Below, piece by piece: positions 32,193-42,978 of a DNA stretch of 64,000 nt. The DNA is from Tilletia caries. Taxonomy: Eukaryota > Basidiomycota > Exobasidiomycetes > Tilletiales > Tilletiaceae. Position numbers and translations under genes: made by a program. The stretch spans positions 992,001 to 1,056,000 of the forward strand of contig JALUTQ010000039.1 of assembly GCA_032718865.1 (NCBI GenBank), written 5' to 3'. The notes below the pieces were generated by a model. It was not told where the DNA came from, ran no database searches, and saw only the letters and a list, made by a program, of their open reading frames with translations. Position 1 is the stretch's first letter; each line of letters starts with the position of its first letter.

Positions 32193-33935
32193 TCAATGGA
32201 TAGGGAAGAAAAGAGGCGCAAACGAGGGCTGGCTGAAGAGGCTTCGAAGTATCTGCGCGTGGTGTGTGAATGGGCGATAGAGCTGAGGATGGGCGAGGCA
32301 CGGATTCGACGTCCATAGCCATGACACACAAGGCCTGAAGGAAAACAAAGTCGGAAGGTGATGAGGTGAAGAGCTAAGTGGCGGGGGAGGAGCGAAGACC
32401 GACGGAGCAGCGCTACAGTCGCCATAGTGATTGTATGGAAGAGCTGAGACCGTACGATCGACATCCAAAGCAAGGGAGCCAGGAGTGCGCATGGATGATA
32501 CGGAGGCGGTAGTCGGCGGAGCTGAGTCTTCATGTATCCATTGTCGCGCAATTCTCCAAGCCTCTGCGACGCGAGCAAGAGCATGATTCGGAGAAGAGGG
32601 CCGATATGGAGAGCTGATCGCTGTTGGGGCAGCCACATGCACGGGCGGATGAGAAGGAACTTGTGTGGCGGTAAGAGCAGCCGACGCTGCATCCATAACC
32701 TCCTGTCGCAATAGCAGCCACGCTGATCGGATGCGAGCCAGCGCACAGTCGACGGATCCAAGCCTCGCCTCGCTGTGACAGGTACGCGTCGGAGCTTCTG
32801 ATGTGGGGGCAGGAGATGATAGGGTCGGTGCAGACGTCACTTGCGATGACGAAGGTTTCGCGTTCTCACTGCCATGATTGCCAGGCGCGGCTGAGGGACT
32901 CGGTGCGGTTGAATGCGATGACGAGGGCGCGAGTACCGAAGTCGATACCGAGGTGGAGGAGACCAAAGAGCCGGACACCGTTTCGGCAGAAGCAAGTTGG
33001 GTCGCGTCCTGAAGAATGCCCTCATGGTCTGCTTTGGTGCGCGGACGCAATGGATCGATGACTTCGCCAGAAGAAGCGCAGTCCGGAGGCGGTAAACCAA
33101 GGACCGTCGACGAGTGTGTTGTTGAGATGATGCATGGTGGAGAAGAGAATTTGGGCGTTGCGGCGGTAGCCGAAGCGAGGCAAGCAGGTGGTGGATCGTA
33201 CGCATGGGAATGTTGTGCGATCAGTTCCGCGTAAGAACGAGACACGACGGGACGACACTCGGTCGCAGAGCTGGTGGTATGGTCTATTGCGGACGACGAG
33301 GAGGTGCTGATGCCGGGGATGCTCGTATGAGATGGGAGAAGCGAGTCGGAGACCGGTACTGGAGTAGTGGGAGAAGCTGGAGACTGCAGTACCGAAGTTG
33401 GTACCGAGGTTGGTACCCGACTCGCCGAAAGCGTCCCGGCTTTGTCACGGCTCGCTGACTGTCGGCTGGGTCGATCCTGCGCCTTGTCTTCCCGAAGGTC
33501 TTTGAGGAGCTTGCGTACACCGGGCCAATTCGTGGTCGTGGGTGCTGGAGGAGGAAAAGAGATGCGAACGCGAACAGCGCACTCCGTTTCGAAGCGACGA
33601 CCGTCCTTGAAGTATTTGCCAAAGCGCAGCTTGTCGCCATCCGAGAGCGCATGTACACGGTCGCCGAGCAGCCGTCCGTCGATGCACACCGAGTCAGAAT
33701 GCCAGGGGACGGACTTGAGCGTAAAGGAGGAACCATCGTAACGAATGAAAGCCTGGTCGATCACCAAGGCAAAAGAGGGAAGAATGGCGTTGTCCGCAGC
33801 GGGAGCGGGGAGGAAGTTCAAGCCGGGGACGTGGCCATCGAGTTCGAGGGTGGAAGGACGGTCAAAAAAAATGAAGGTCTTGGGGGCAAACGACTCGCCA
33901 GAGCCGGTAGACGAGAGACGAAGCTCGGCGTGCAT
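32193..33935 (-). CDS. FHA-like domain protein inside the LTR element
   Basis: 580 residues from ATG 33935, no introns in a window where most genes have several. Residues about 60-135 resemble a forkhead-associated phosphopeptide-binding domain: SFALVIDQAFIRYDGSSFTL, then HSDSVCIDGRLLGDRVHALS, then DGDKLRFGKYFKDG and CAVRVRISF. This is closest in feel to the SLMAP/Far10-type FHA with its L-x-DGD-x-L-x-F/L-G and VRVRI strand. The usual GR and SRxH recognition residues are not evident, so ligand binding is doubtful. The remaining 440 residues are Ser/Thr/Pro-rich with two related segments, LARIRSAWLLLRQ and LARVAEAWRIARQ. Absence of introns and LTR flanks suggest a captured, reverse-transcribed host gene. 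The FHA call is moderate. Confidence 0.65.
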   Translation of the reverse strand: MHAELRLSSTGSGESFAPKTFIFFDRPSTLELDGHVPGLNFLPAPAADNAILPSFALVIDQAFIRYDGSSFTLKSVPWHSDSVCIDGRLLGDRVHALSDGDKLRFGKYFKDGRRFETECAVRVRISFPPPAPTTTNWPGVRKLLKDLREDKAQDRPSRQSASRDKAGTLSASRVPTSVPTSVLQSPASPTTPVPVSDSLLPSHTSIPGISTSSSSAIDHTTSSATECRPVVSRSYAELIAQHSHAYDPPPACLASATAATPKFSSPPCIISTTHSSTVLGLPPPDCASSGEVIDPLRPRTKADHEGILQDATQLASAETVSGSLVSSTSVSTSVLAPSSSHSTAPSPSAAPGNHGSENAKPSSSQVTSAPTLSSPAPTSEAPTRTCHSEARLGSVDCALARIRSAWLLLRQEVMDAASAALTATQVPSHPPVHVAAPTAISSPYRPSSPNHALARVAEAWRIARQWIHEDSAPPTTASVSSMRTPGSLALDVDRTVSALPYNHYGDCSAAPSVFAPPPPLSSSPHHLPTLFSFRPCVSWLWTSNPCLAHPQLYRPFTHHAQILRSLFSQPSFAPLFFPIH

Positions 33936-34243
33936 GTTGCGGGCGGGATGGCTTGTAGTTGGGGAGGGCCGGACACGAGAGCACTGGAGGAGAGCTGTGG
34001 AGATCTTGGGGCGGAGGGAAGGTTCGACCTCGACGCACGCGCAGCGGAACAGCAGCGAAAGCGCGAGCAGAAGGGCGAGGTGTTCGTGTGACCTGAGAAG
34101 AAAATAAGGTGAAGGTCGAAGGAGGTCAAGAAAGGGACGATGACAGCGGTGAGAAGGTGGGAGGGTAAGGGAGAAGGGTGGTGTCTTGCGGGTCGCTCGG
34201 CCTGCGTACTTCGCTCAGCGGAGCAGATCTACTCTCATCACCA

Positions 34244-34499
34244 TGTACTAGATAGACTAGCAGTGCGAAGCAATATGCAACAAGTGAAGAGTGAGTAATT
34301 GACAAGGAGAAAGAACTAAGTACAAGGATGAGCTCGGGAAGGGAAAAGATGAGGAGGAGAGAGAATAGCGTGGGAAATGTGGAGGTACTGGTGTTGCTAT
34401 GCGGAGGAGTGCGAGTGTGAGAAAAGGAAAGGAAACGAAGAGGAAGAGGAAGAGAACAGATAAGATAAGATAAGAGCCACATGGACCTCGTCTAGCACA
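34244..34499 (-). repeat. LTR (5' LTR in element orientation)
   Basis: 256 bp, identical to 31878-32133. Immediately followed on the minus strand by TGGTGATGAGAG, positioned as a primer-binding site. Confidence 0.88.
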
Positions 34500-34504
34500 G
34501 GGTG

Positions 34505-35435
34505 AGTGGGCTGTGCCACGGCGCTGACTTAGGCAGCTGGAGGCGTTCTTTGCGTGCGAGGTGAAAATGGTCTGTTGTGTCACGTGACAGGTACACGGAT
34601 GTCGCGGTGTGCGGCGTGTCATGCATGTCATTTTCATGAGTGTGCGCCGTGTCACGGCGTGCGCGCACATGAAATGACATGAATGACGGCGTGTGCACGC
34701 ATGAAATGACACGAATGACACGGCTGCATGCGCGGATGCGGAACTGCAACGACATGACCCACAGAAAGTCCACAGGGGATACACAAAAGCAGGTTTGATA
34801 CACGGGGGATCCATTTAAATTTTCACTGAGCTCCAGTGCCCAAATTTTCGACGATCCGTTAAAAAGAGGCCCGTGCGAGCTGTCTGGTGGCCGCTCCGCA
34901 CGACGCAGTCAACACGAAGATTAGCTGCTCCACAGCGACGAACACAATGGCCAGCCGTGACACAACAAAGAAGCCAATGGCAAGGAAAACACCATGGCGC
35001 TGCTCCTTGCCTGCTGAGCTCGCGGCAGCGCTGTCTTTGTGCTGATTTCGTTTGGCGAAAATGGAAGCTGAGAGGAGGAGAAGTGGGCCTTCAGACGGTG
35101 TTGGGTCAAAAAGTTGCAGGCACCTTCCAATTGAATCGGGTCGAATGTCCCCAGACCGCGTACGCGGTATAGTGCTTTAGCTCATTTGAGAGTTACAAGG
35201 TCTGGTGTGACCAGACTATCGGGGCCCCCAACTTTTTTTGGACTTGGGGGTCCTTCCACGTGTTTTCAGCAAATCGGGCGAAAGTGCCTTGAACAGGCCG
35301 CCCAATCCCAAGGGGGTGGGGATATTTCTCGCGACACGGTGTGGACAGAATAGGCATGACCATGAATTTCACTACTCACTTGGGACGAGCGAGCCTCCAG
35401 CATTTATTATACTCCAAAGGAAGCCAGGCGCGGCG
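34505..35435. other. Repeat remnant and upstream region of the Sds3-like gene
   Basis: 34505-34828 belongs to the presumed old element and contains a strong imperfect hairpin (34624-34684) plus a duplicated 19-mer ATGAAATGACA(T/C)GAATGAC spaced 32 bp apart. 34829-35435 is the upstream region of the next gene, with a hairpin around GGCCCCCAA...TTGGGGGTCC at about 35221-35252. No gene seen. Confidence 0.5.
34624..34684. repeat. Long imperfect palindrome
   Basis: The arms read CATGTCATTTTCATG..GTGTGCGCC and, about 10 nt later, the inverse GGCG..GCGCACATGAAATGACATG. About 25-bp arms with two small mismatched positions. Confidence 0.75.
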
Positions 35436-37351
35436 ATGTCGGAAAACAGCAGCAGCACGAGGGACGCAGAGCTCGCGGCGGTCGAGGTCGCAGCCATCCT
35501 CGCCGCCGCTCCCACCGCAGGCGCAGCTCCCGGTACCAGCAGCAGCAGCAGCGGCGGCGGCGGCGATCCATCAACATCACAACAGCAGGGCCGAGCTGGC
35601 GACGACGTCGAGGACGAGGACGATGATGTCGAGATGGGCGACGCTGCGCAGGAATCCCAGCAGGAAGGAGCTGCAGTCGCGAGTACAGCGGCGGCACCCG
35701 CCAACTCAGGCCCGGGCCGCTCTCCATCTCCATCTCCCCTCCCCTCGGATTCCGATGATGATGAGCTCTCCGTGCTCAGCTCCATCAGTGGCACCGAAAA
35801 CGACAGCGATGAGTCCGATGATCAGTCGCCCCCACCTCCAGGCCGCCAGCAAAATGGAAACAATGGGAATCAAGGTCGTCGCTCGACCTGGGCTGATGCA
35901 GAGGACGACAGCGGCAGTTCGGACATCTCAGAGCCGACGGGAGATGACGCCCAGCGCAGAGGCGGGCAGTCCGATGATGAGGACGACGACGACGAGGAAG
36001 ATCCCTATGTGGAGGATTCTGCGCGGATACATCCTGCTGTGGAACGTTCATCACGGTACAAGCCGGCATCCGAGGATGGAGCAAGCGGCAGCGATGACGA
36101 CGCCGACGATGACCGACGAAATGTCGGGCCTTCTGCGGCCGCTGCCGCTGCTGGTGCACAATCCGAAGATCAGCCAGCAAGCGCAACGGTGGTATCCGAT
36201 TCCTCCGACCTCGGCTCTCCTGAGTCCATCGCAGACACCGAACCTCTTCCCTTTGAAGACTCACAGGCCCAGGCGGGCGAAGCTGCACCGGTCGATGACG
36301 ACGAAGACGAGGAAGAGGAGGAGGAAGAGCAGCGGGGTCGAGGAGAGGCACCGACACCTACAGCTGCCTCCCTTGCTGAAGCCGTCAAGGACGATCGGGA
36401 GGAAGTTACGACTGGCTCACCACAGGAAGCCATGGAGTCACTCACACGCATCGAGATTCAGTTTGCAATGCTGCGCGATCGACTCTACGTCGAGCGAATG
36501 GAAGAGGTCTGCCGTGAGACAGAAATGGTTCTCGAAGGTGAGAAATGGGACAAAATTCGGTGCTCTTATCTGGCTTTTCTCCCTACATCGTACTGACATT
36601 TTTCTAATGACCACCCAACCAGGAACGCATCCGGAGCTGATACGATTCACACGCGCCATCGACCAAGTCCGCGAAAGGAGATTGCGTCTTCTCGATCTAG
36701 AGCTCGAAAAGCAAGTGAATCATTATGAGCAGGTTGCCGAAGGCGAAGAACATGTCATATGGAATTCTTACAGAGTGAGTCCTGCAACAAGGTCTACTTC
36801 CATATGGCTTGATCACCGTTCTGAACATTTTGCCCGCACACACACAGTACCAAGCCGCCGATCTGCGACAAGACATGATGGACGAGTCCGCGCGCAAGCG
36901 TCGTCGCCTCGAGCGAGAAAAGCGCCTTATCGACGTACCCCGGCCCGCCCGAAGACACCAAACCTTCGAAACCGAGCTCGTACCCAACCCGGACCGGCAA
37001 TACTCGGCCGCCCTCCGCGCCCGACGGAGGGAGATCGCCATCGCGGACGCGAGCGCAGCGGTCGCCGCTGCTGGATCCAGTCATCCAGACTCGGCACGAC
37101 GGGCGGCGGGCGTTGTGCAGCAGTTGCAGGAGGGCGCGGCGGAGGAGGATGCGAATGATTATGTGGCGTATCCGGAAGTGAAGGGTTTGGACGAGAGCGA
37201 GCTTTGGAGTGACTTAGATAGGATGGGGGTGAGTTGTCTCAAGCTGATGGTTTCGGAGGTGCCCTGCTGGCTTACATGCTGACGACGCCTTTCTGTTCTT
37301 CAGGGCTACTCCGCCAACTGGGCCATGGGAAGCTACGAGCCTGCGAGATGA
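35436..37351 (+). CDS. Sds3-like subunit of the Rpd3/Sin3 histone deacetylase complex
   Basis: Four exons (35436-36537, 36623-36774, 36848-37228, 37304-37351), 560 residues. The first 330 residues are acidic, Ser/Ala/Gly-rich and disordered. The Sds3-like domain follows: MESLTRIEIQFAMLRDRLYV, ERMEEVCRETEMVLE|GTHPEL, then QVRERRLRLLDLELEKQ and EGEEHVIWNSYR, then LRQDMMDESARKRRRLEREK, a long coiled coil that in this family holds the Sin3-Rpd3 complex together. I chose MSENSSSTRD at 35436; an upstream in-frame start is possible but unsupported. The last exon is tiny (GYSANWAMGSYEPAR). The domain could equally be named Dep1-like. Confidence 0.88.
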
Positions 37352-37575
37352 AGAAGATCATGCTATCGCCCGGAGACTGCTTCGAAATGTATACCTCTAT
37401 CTTTTCTGTCATTGTACATGTAAGGTTCCTGGGAAGTGCGTGCAGCGACAAAATGCTTGTCCGCAGTGTAGATATACAGCATGTTCTGGCAACGAATCCA
37501 GATAGACAGGAGACACGCAAGTGAATGAGCCCAAAGTGTTCAGCTAGATTTTGACAGCCACCGACTTGTGTCCTT

Positions 37576-39749
37576 CTACGCCTTGATTCCAGGGCCAAGC
37601 TTGAACGTCGCGTCCGTAGCCGCCTTGACCTCCTCAAGCGTCACACCAGGCATGAGCTCCGTGAGCGTCAAGCCGTCGCCATTCTTCTCGAACCGGTCCA
37701 CATCAAAGACACAAAGGTCAGTGATGATCGTACTGACACATCGCATGCCTGTAAGGGGCAACGATGACTTTTGCACGACTTTGGAGCGGCCGTTCTGCAC
37801 ACAAAAGCCAAAAGGGGAGGGAAGTGATGAGCAAAGTGACGGGGTCGTACAATGTTGTCTCACAATAGACGTCGCGCGTTGGAGGCGAGAGGAAGGGCGA
37901 GAGAGAGATTACAGAACGTACCTTGTCTAGGTGATCGGTCAAGACGACGACCTTGGTCGCGTCGGGCGACGACACGAGGTCCATGGCGCCGCCCATGCCC
38001 TGAGCGCAAAGAAATAGAAAAGCAGAGAAGCGCACTACCGTTCAGTCTCGCCACGACGCATAGAACGAGCGAACCACTCGCAAAATGGAGGAAGAAAGAA
38101 CATACCTTCATCAGCTTGCCCGGGATCATGTAGTTCGCCAAATCCCCACTCGCCGAGACTTGCAACGCCCCCAGCATAGTAACATCCACATGCCCACCCC
38201 GAATCATCCCAAAGCTCTCCGACGAATCAAAAGTAGCCGCACCAGGCCGGAGCGTGATGGTCTCCTTACCAGCATTGACCAGATCCGGGTCGACTTCCTC
38301 TTTACTCGGATAAGGCCCCACACCTAGGATACCGTTCTCGGAGTGGAGGACGACCTCGACTCCCTCGGGGAGGTAGGAGGGTACGAGCGTGGGCATGCCG
38401 ACGCCCAAGTTGACGTAGTCCCCGTCCTTGAGCTCACGAGCGGCGCGGGCACAGATCCGTTCCCTTCGGGCCCGAGCGTCGGATCGCTCCGGTGGGACGG
38501 CGGAGACGGCTCCCTTGTCTGCGGAGGCCTTGTCCTCGCGCAGAGCGAGGACTTCGATGTGCTTCGGTTCCGTCGCTTTTACGATTCTGTTCACGAAGAT
38601 GGAGGGGAGGTGGACGGTGTTGGGATCGAGGGTGCCGGTTGGTACGATCTCCTCGGCCTGTTGAGCCGGCGAAAACGCAAGGTAAGAATGCGATCAAGAG
38701 AGTGTGGAATCGTTTAGAGGGTCTCATGCGCGCGGATACACTCACCTCAATGATGGTCAGCTTTGCATTCTTCGCAAAGACAGGTCCAAAGTTGCTCGCG
38801 CCGTACCTGTAAAAGTGAGCAAGATTCACAGCGTATGATCGGTGAGCATTTAAGGACAATACGACGCGTCCCTCCCTCCAAGGCGAGCAATGAATTCCTC
38901 CCGAAAGTTCCAACCCAGGGGGGCTAGACAAACTCACTTGAACACGCAATTCCCCATCTCATCCGCCTTCCACGCATGCACAATAGCAACATCGCCGTAG
39001 ATCGCCTCCTCCAAGATATAACCCCTCCCCCCAAACTCGCGCGACTCCCTCCCCGTCTGCGACTCGGCCGGCTTCAACTCCTTCTCCCCCTCGGCACGCG
39101 GGTGATAACGCGTAACCAGATCGCCGCTCTGCACGTTCGTCCCGTATCCCGTGGGGGTGTAAAAGGCGGGGATCCCATACGCGCCCGCCCGACAGCGCTC
39201 GACAATACTCCCCTGCGGCGTCAACTGGAGCGCAACTTCACCCGCAAAGTACTGCTGTTCAAAAGCCTTATTCGACCCGATAAAACTAGAGATCATCTTC
39301 CCAATCTGACGCGTGATGAGTAACTTGCCTAGACCCTTCTCGCCCGAGCCGGCATTGTTGGAGACGCAGGTCAGGTTCGTGATCGACGGGTTGCGCGCGA
39401 TGGCGGCGATGAGCGTGTCGGGCGTTCCGCAGAGACCGAAGCCGGAGGAGAGCACGACGGAGCCGGGCTTGATGTCTTTCACCGCTTCGTCGGCGGAGTG
39501 GACCACCTTGGACACCTTGGGCGCGGGGCCGGTGATCACCGTTCGAACGGGAGGGCATCGTCCGGACAGTGCGGTGGGCCGTCGCGCATGGGCGAGCTTG
39601 GTCGCGGGGGCAGGCGCAAAGGTGTGCAGAGTCTTTTGAGAGACCGAGGAGGAGAGCACATTGGGTGCACAGGCAAGGGCAGCGCAGACAGAGCGGCGGT
39701 AGCCACCTGCGGAGGCGCGCGTGAGGAGAGTCGAAGCTGAGGCGAGCAT
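37576..39749 (-). CDS. Succinyl-CoA:3-ketoacid CoA-transferase (SCOT), mitochondrial
   Basis: Five exons (39749-38938, 38806-38746, 38657-38106, 37999-37922, 37794-37576). Moves CoA from succinyl-CoA to acetoacetate in the mitochondrial matrix. The Arg/Ala-rich start ([20 protein letters not shown]) looks like a presequence. The alpha domain contains [19 protein letters not shown] and [14 protein letters not shown], with [17 protein letters not shown] at its end. The beta domain has [20 protein letters not shown] followed by [14 protein letters not shown], whose SENG glutamate is the catalytic nucleophile, then [20 protein letters not shown] and [12 protein letters not shown]. Alpha and beta are fused as in eukaryotic SCOT. 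It converges on the Sds3-like gene (225 bp between stops). Confidence 0.95.
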
Positions 39750-40283
39750 TCTTGAGAGCTTCACACGAGCGGGAGCGGGCTAAAGAAATATCCTGTATGC
39801 GCTGACGGGGCAAAGGAGAACGTGGAAAGGCGGAGTGCAGCAGAGGGGAATCTGGGTAGGACGAAGAGAGCTGAGAAAGACACCCGCCGCCCTCTACTTA
39901 TACCTCGCAGCTAGCCCTCGGGGCGAGCGCGAGTTCGGGTTCGGATTCGGAAGGTCTGGGGGCGCAAGCCGGATATATATTGTTCTTGCGGGGTCGGATA
40001 TTGCGGCCACCGTACCGCAGCCCCGGCGGTTCGGTTAAACATGGGTGCCGTTCCTACTTCCTTCTGTCCGCTTTCTCCGCCCGCCTCTGCCAACCTCGTG
40101 ATTCGTGACGGCGTCGAGGACTGTTCTGAAGAGCAAATGTTGTTCGACATGGTTGCAGTGCGAATGGGGTACAAGTACAGATGAAGTATCATGACGCGAT
40201 GACCCAGAAGGAGGAGGAGAATGGGAGAATACGACGGGCCCTATGTGGGCCAGGGCGAAGGGCCAGTTGTCCTCTCGTCAATG
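39750..40283. promoter_or_regulatory. Upstream region of SCOT
   Basis: 534 bp between the SCOT start and the 3' end of the next minus-strand gene. A TATATATT run lies at 39973-39980. No gene seen. Confidence 0.35.
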
Positions 40284-42416
40284 TCAGAAGCCGTACTGCC
40301 GATCAAGCTCTTCGTCGTCCATCGCGAGATGCTCAGCAAAGAATGGCGGCAAGTCTTGCATCGGAGGGAGCGTCGTCAGGTCCGTGTCGTACATCTGCGA
40401 ATCGCGTCGAGAGGGTTCAGTACGTGGGTGTCGTTTTTTCAGCGTTATGCAGGGACCAAACCGGGACTGACCTCGATGAAGCGCTCATTCACGACTCGTG
40501 AGCGGGTCCCCGCAAAACTGCGGTACTGTGGAAGGAAAGAGAGGTGTATGCAAAGGAAGTTGAAGAAGTCAGTCGCTTAACGGGGGCGGGACATGGTGCA
40601 TTATGAGTATTTGCTCACCTCGACAAGGATACTGGCGAAATCCCACCGTTGCATCCTTCTCAGACACCCCACGAGGACACCGGTCTCCTGAATGCCCGAC
40701 CTGTGCCGAATCAGAGGAAGAAAAGTCATGTTCAGAATCAAGTCCCCAGAAAACGCGAGGGAGAGGAGTTCAAAGCGACTGTATGCGCTTTAATGTCCCT
40801 CGTTCCGGATGATTCCGCACTCACGTATCCATGATCAAGACGGGGTGGTTGTTCTTGTCCAAAATGATCTCAAGCCCATCTTTCACCATCCGTTCGGAGA
40901 TCAGGCCAGCCTGACTGGCGGAGGCAGCAAATAGGCTGCCCGTCACAGTCGGGCCCGTGCCCACCACGGCTCCTGTGCCTCCACTGGCCGCGGGCATCAT
41001 CATCGTCGACCCAATCTGATTGGCCCCACCCTGCGCAGCCGTGATCGGAGTCGCATGATGAGAGCCAAAGGACGTAGGGATGCCGAGCGTGCCTTGATCG
41101 GTCAGTCCGAGTCCAAAACTCCCCGAGCCGAGATTGGGGCCGAGACTGCCGGGAATTGGCGAGAAGGAGGTCGAGGATGAGGAAGACGCGGAGGAAGATA
41201 GGGCGGGGGAGGAAGTCCATGCAGCGGGAGGAGGGTGAGGGGGCAAGACAGAATTGTTGTTGTTGGGTACATGCGCTACGCTGCCGCCAGTCATTGATGA
41301 GGCAGCTGATGAAGGCCTGAGAGGTGGGGCTGGCAAGTGCATTCCGGTGTCCCAGGATGGTCCACCTCCTGAAGAGGCCAGAAAGGAGGAGGACGAGGAA
41401 GAGGAAGATGACGAGGAAGGGAACGCGCCGGGTTCCGGGGTGAAGGTGGAGGAGGCGGCCGAGGATACAGGCGATCGCTGTCCCTGGAGTGAACCAGGAT
41501 GATGAGATGCGGCCCACCCTAGATTTGCCCCACCATTATCCATAGCAGACAATCGCCCTCTCTCCGCTGTCGTGGCCAGGACACCAGGCGCGGACGGCGG
41601 CCCGATCCGACTCCCATCCAACCCCAAATGCACGATTTCGATCCCTCTGTCACGACAATACCTCTGAATCGTTTTGGACGGGCGCTCCCATCCGAGGACG
41701 AGGACGGTGCGGAGATGAAGGGAGTCAAGGAAGGGAGCATAGAGGGCTGCTGCGGACGCCAGGGCGGACAGGTGTCGTGCGCGTGCGCGTGCGCGTGGGT
41801 GGTGATGAGGATGTTGAGGATATTGTGCCGCGGCAGAGGAGGAAGTGGTGGAGTCGACCCGGGAGCGCGGGCGAGAGGGAGGCTGTGAGTGTGGCTGGCC
41901 TGTAGGTTGGGAATGGGAATAAGACGGGTTGGAGGGGATGGGCAAGGCAGGGGAACGAAGGGGCGAAGGGGATGAAGAGGAGGAGGAAGATTGTGTATGC
42001 TTCAGTCCTGTTGCGGTGAGATCGTTTGTTGGGTCCTTGTTGTCGGCCCTAAGGGCGTCATTGGCAGTGGCAGTGGTAGCGGTCGGAGTCGATGCTGTTG
42101 CTGTTGCTGATCCTGTGAGCTGGGCTGTGAGCAGATGTTGCTGCTGTTGCTGTGGCCTGTTGTCGCGTACGGAAGCATTTGCGATATCCTGTGAAGTGGG
42201 GAACGAGGATGAGCATCGGTAGATGTCAGGAGCGACGGTAGCGAATGCGGGCGGCGGGAGGAGGAGGGGCGGTGGAGCCGGAGGGCCTGGCTGGTGATGA
42301 GAGAAGACGGACTCGGTGTCGTCATTGTTGTAGCTTCCACCGGCAGGGCCAGGAGGGGCGATCACGATTGTGGTACTCTCCCCCAAGCCTGGCGCTGCTG
42401 AACCTGGCAATGGCAT
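40284..42416 (-). CDS. OCA-type atypical tyrosine phosphatase-like protein, Ser/Gln-rich insertions
   Basis: Four exons (42416-40825, 40700-40619, 40525-40472, 40394-40284). The family is the Siw14/Oca group of dual-specificity-like phosphatases. Visible blocks: FATVAPDIYRCSSSFPTSQ at the start, LDSLHLRTVLVLGWERPS (strand before the P-loop), MVKDGLEIILDKNNHPVLIM, then DT|SGIQETGVLVGCLRRMQ, DFASILVEYRSFAGTRSR and NERFIEMYD. The catalytic CX5R is not formed: the loop reads MDTSGIQETG with no Cys, as in the Oca members believed to lack activity. Two large low-complexity insertions (Gln/Thr/Ala before LHLRTV, Ser/Pro/Gly after it) enlarge the protein to about 612 residues. It resembles Oca6 most, but the exact paralog is uncertain. 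Confidence 0.75.
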
Positions 42417-42812
42417 CCTTTACCGCGTACGATGCTGGCATTCATTCGCTCGTGGAAGATGTGCGAGCCCATGGGCATGGGATTCCAAAAAGGAGAAGGC
42501 TCCGAGGGCAGGACACGCGGGACACAGTCACGTGAGTGCGTCACCATCAACACCACCAGCCAAATGAGAGACCCTGGAAATCCAGAAGAGGAAGCTCGAC
42601 GTTCGGAACCCTTTCGCTGTCGTTCGGGTGTCCCACTGTCCCAGACTACTCCCAGTCCCCAATCTCCTTGGCGGTGGGCTTCGAAACCTCGCTTGAGGCG
42701 GACGAGATTGAGGAGATATCAAATGAGGAAAGTGCATGCATGCATGCTGAGCCGCGGCGGTGTGACGCGTGATATGCAACCCAGCGTCATCCACAAGCCG
42801 ATGCGAGGCAAA
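42417..42812. other. Intergenic up to MULE copy 2
   Basis: No gene recognised. Likely the promoter of the phosphatase-like gene, interrupted by the MULE insertion whose target duplication starts at 42804. Confidence 0.4.
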
Positions 42813-42978
42813 AACGTCCCTAGCTCAACCTGACAAGAATCCTGGCACGTGATGGTATTCTATATGCAACGAAACTGGTCAGACTTTAGAGAGAGTCTCG
42901 TCAGTATGGGCAGACGGGACGACGTTGAGCAATCAGAGCAGCACCATTCCTCTTGCTACAGTTCCCCATCCATCGCAA

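Larger units (their letters stand above)
31878..34499 (-). mobile_element. Non-autonomous LTR retroelement carrying an FHA-domain gene
   Basis: Two identical 256-bp direct repeats (31878-32133 and 34244-34499) that start TG and end CA bound a 2110-bp interior. The whole is flanked by a 5-bp duplication GGGTG (31873-31877 and 34500-34504). Read on the minus strand, the base right after the 5' LTR starts TGGTGATGAGAGTAG, a primer-binding-site-like TGG, and the base before the 3' LTR ends GGTGGGGA, a polypurine-tract-like run. The only long gene is an intronless 580-codon FHA-like frame in the sense direction, filling 83 percent of the interior. No gag, protease, reverse transcriptase or integrase motifs are visible. 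LTR identity implies recent insertion. Confidence 0.85.
22272..34828. mobile_element. Old small inverted-repeat element holding three nested transposons
   Basis: A motif reading CAGTGAAAATT...ATGGATCCCCCGTGTATC occurs at 22272-22303 and in inverted orientation at 34797-34828, with small differences (TAAT against TTAA). Subtracting the three insertions between them, each with one target-site copy, leaves about 931 bp. Both inner flanks carry GATACAC words. This looks like a MITE-sized element that took three later insertions. I could not find its own target-site duplication, and the outer flanks also share CACTG..CAG words, so the exact ends are uncertain. Two unrelated solo copies in inverted orientation are the alternative. 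Confidence 0.45.

Noticed and set aside
32193..33935. Ordinary host FHA gene with chance flanking repeats
   Set aside because: The repeats are identical, have TG/CA ends and sit inside a matching 5-bp duplication; with the sense orientation and lack of introns a retroelement is the simpler reading.
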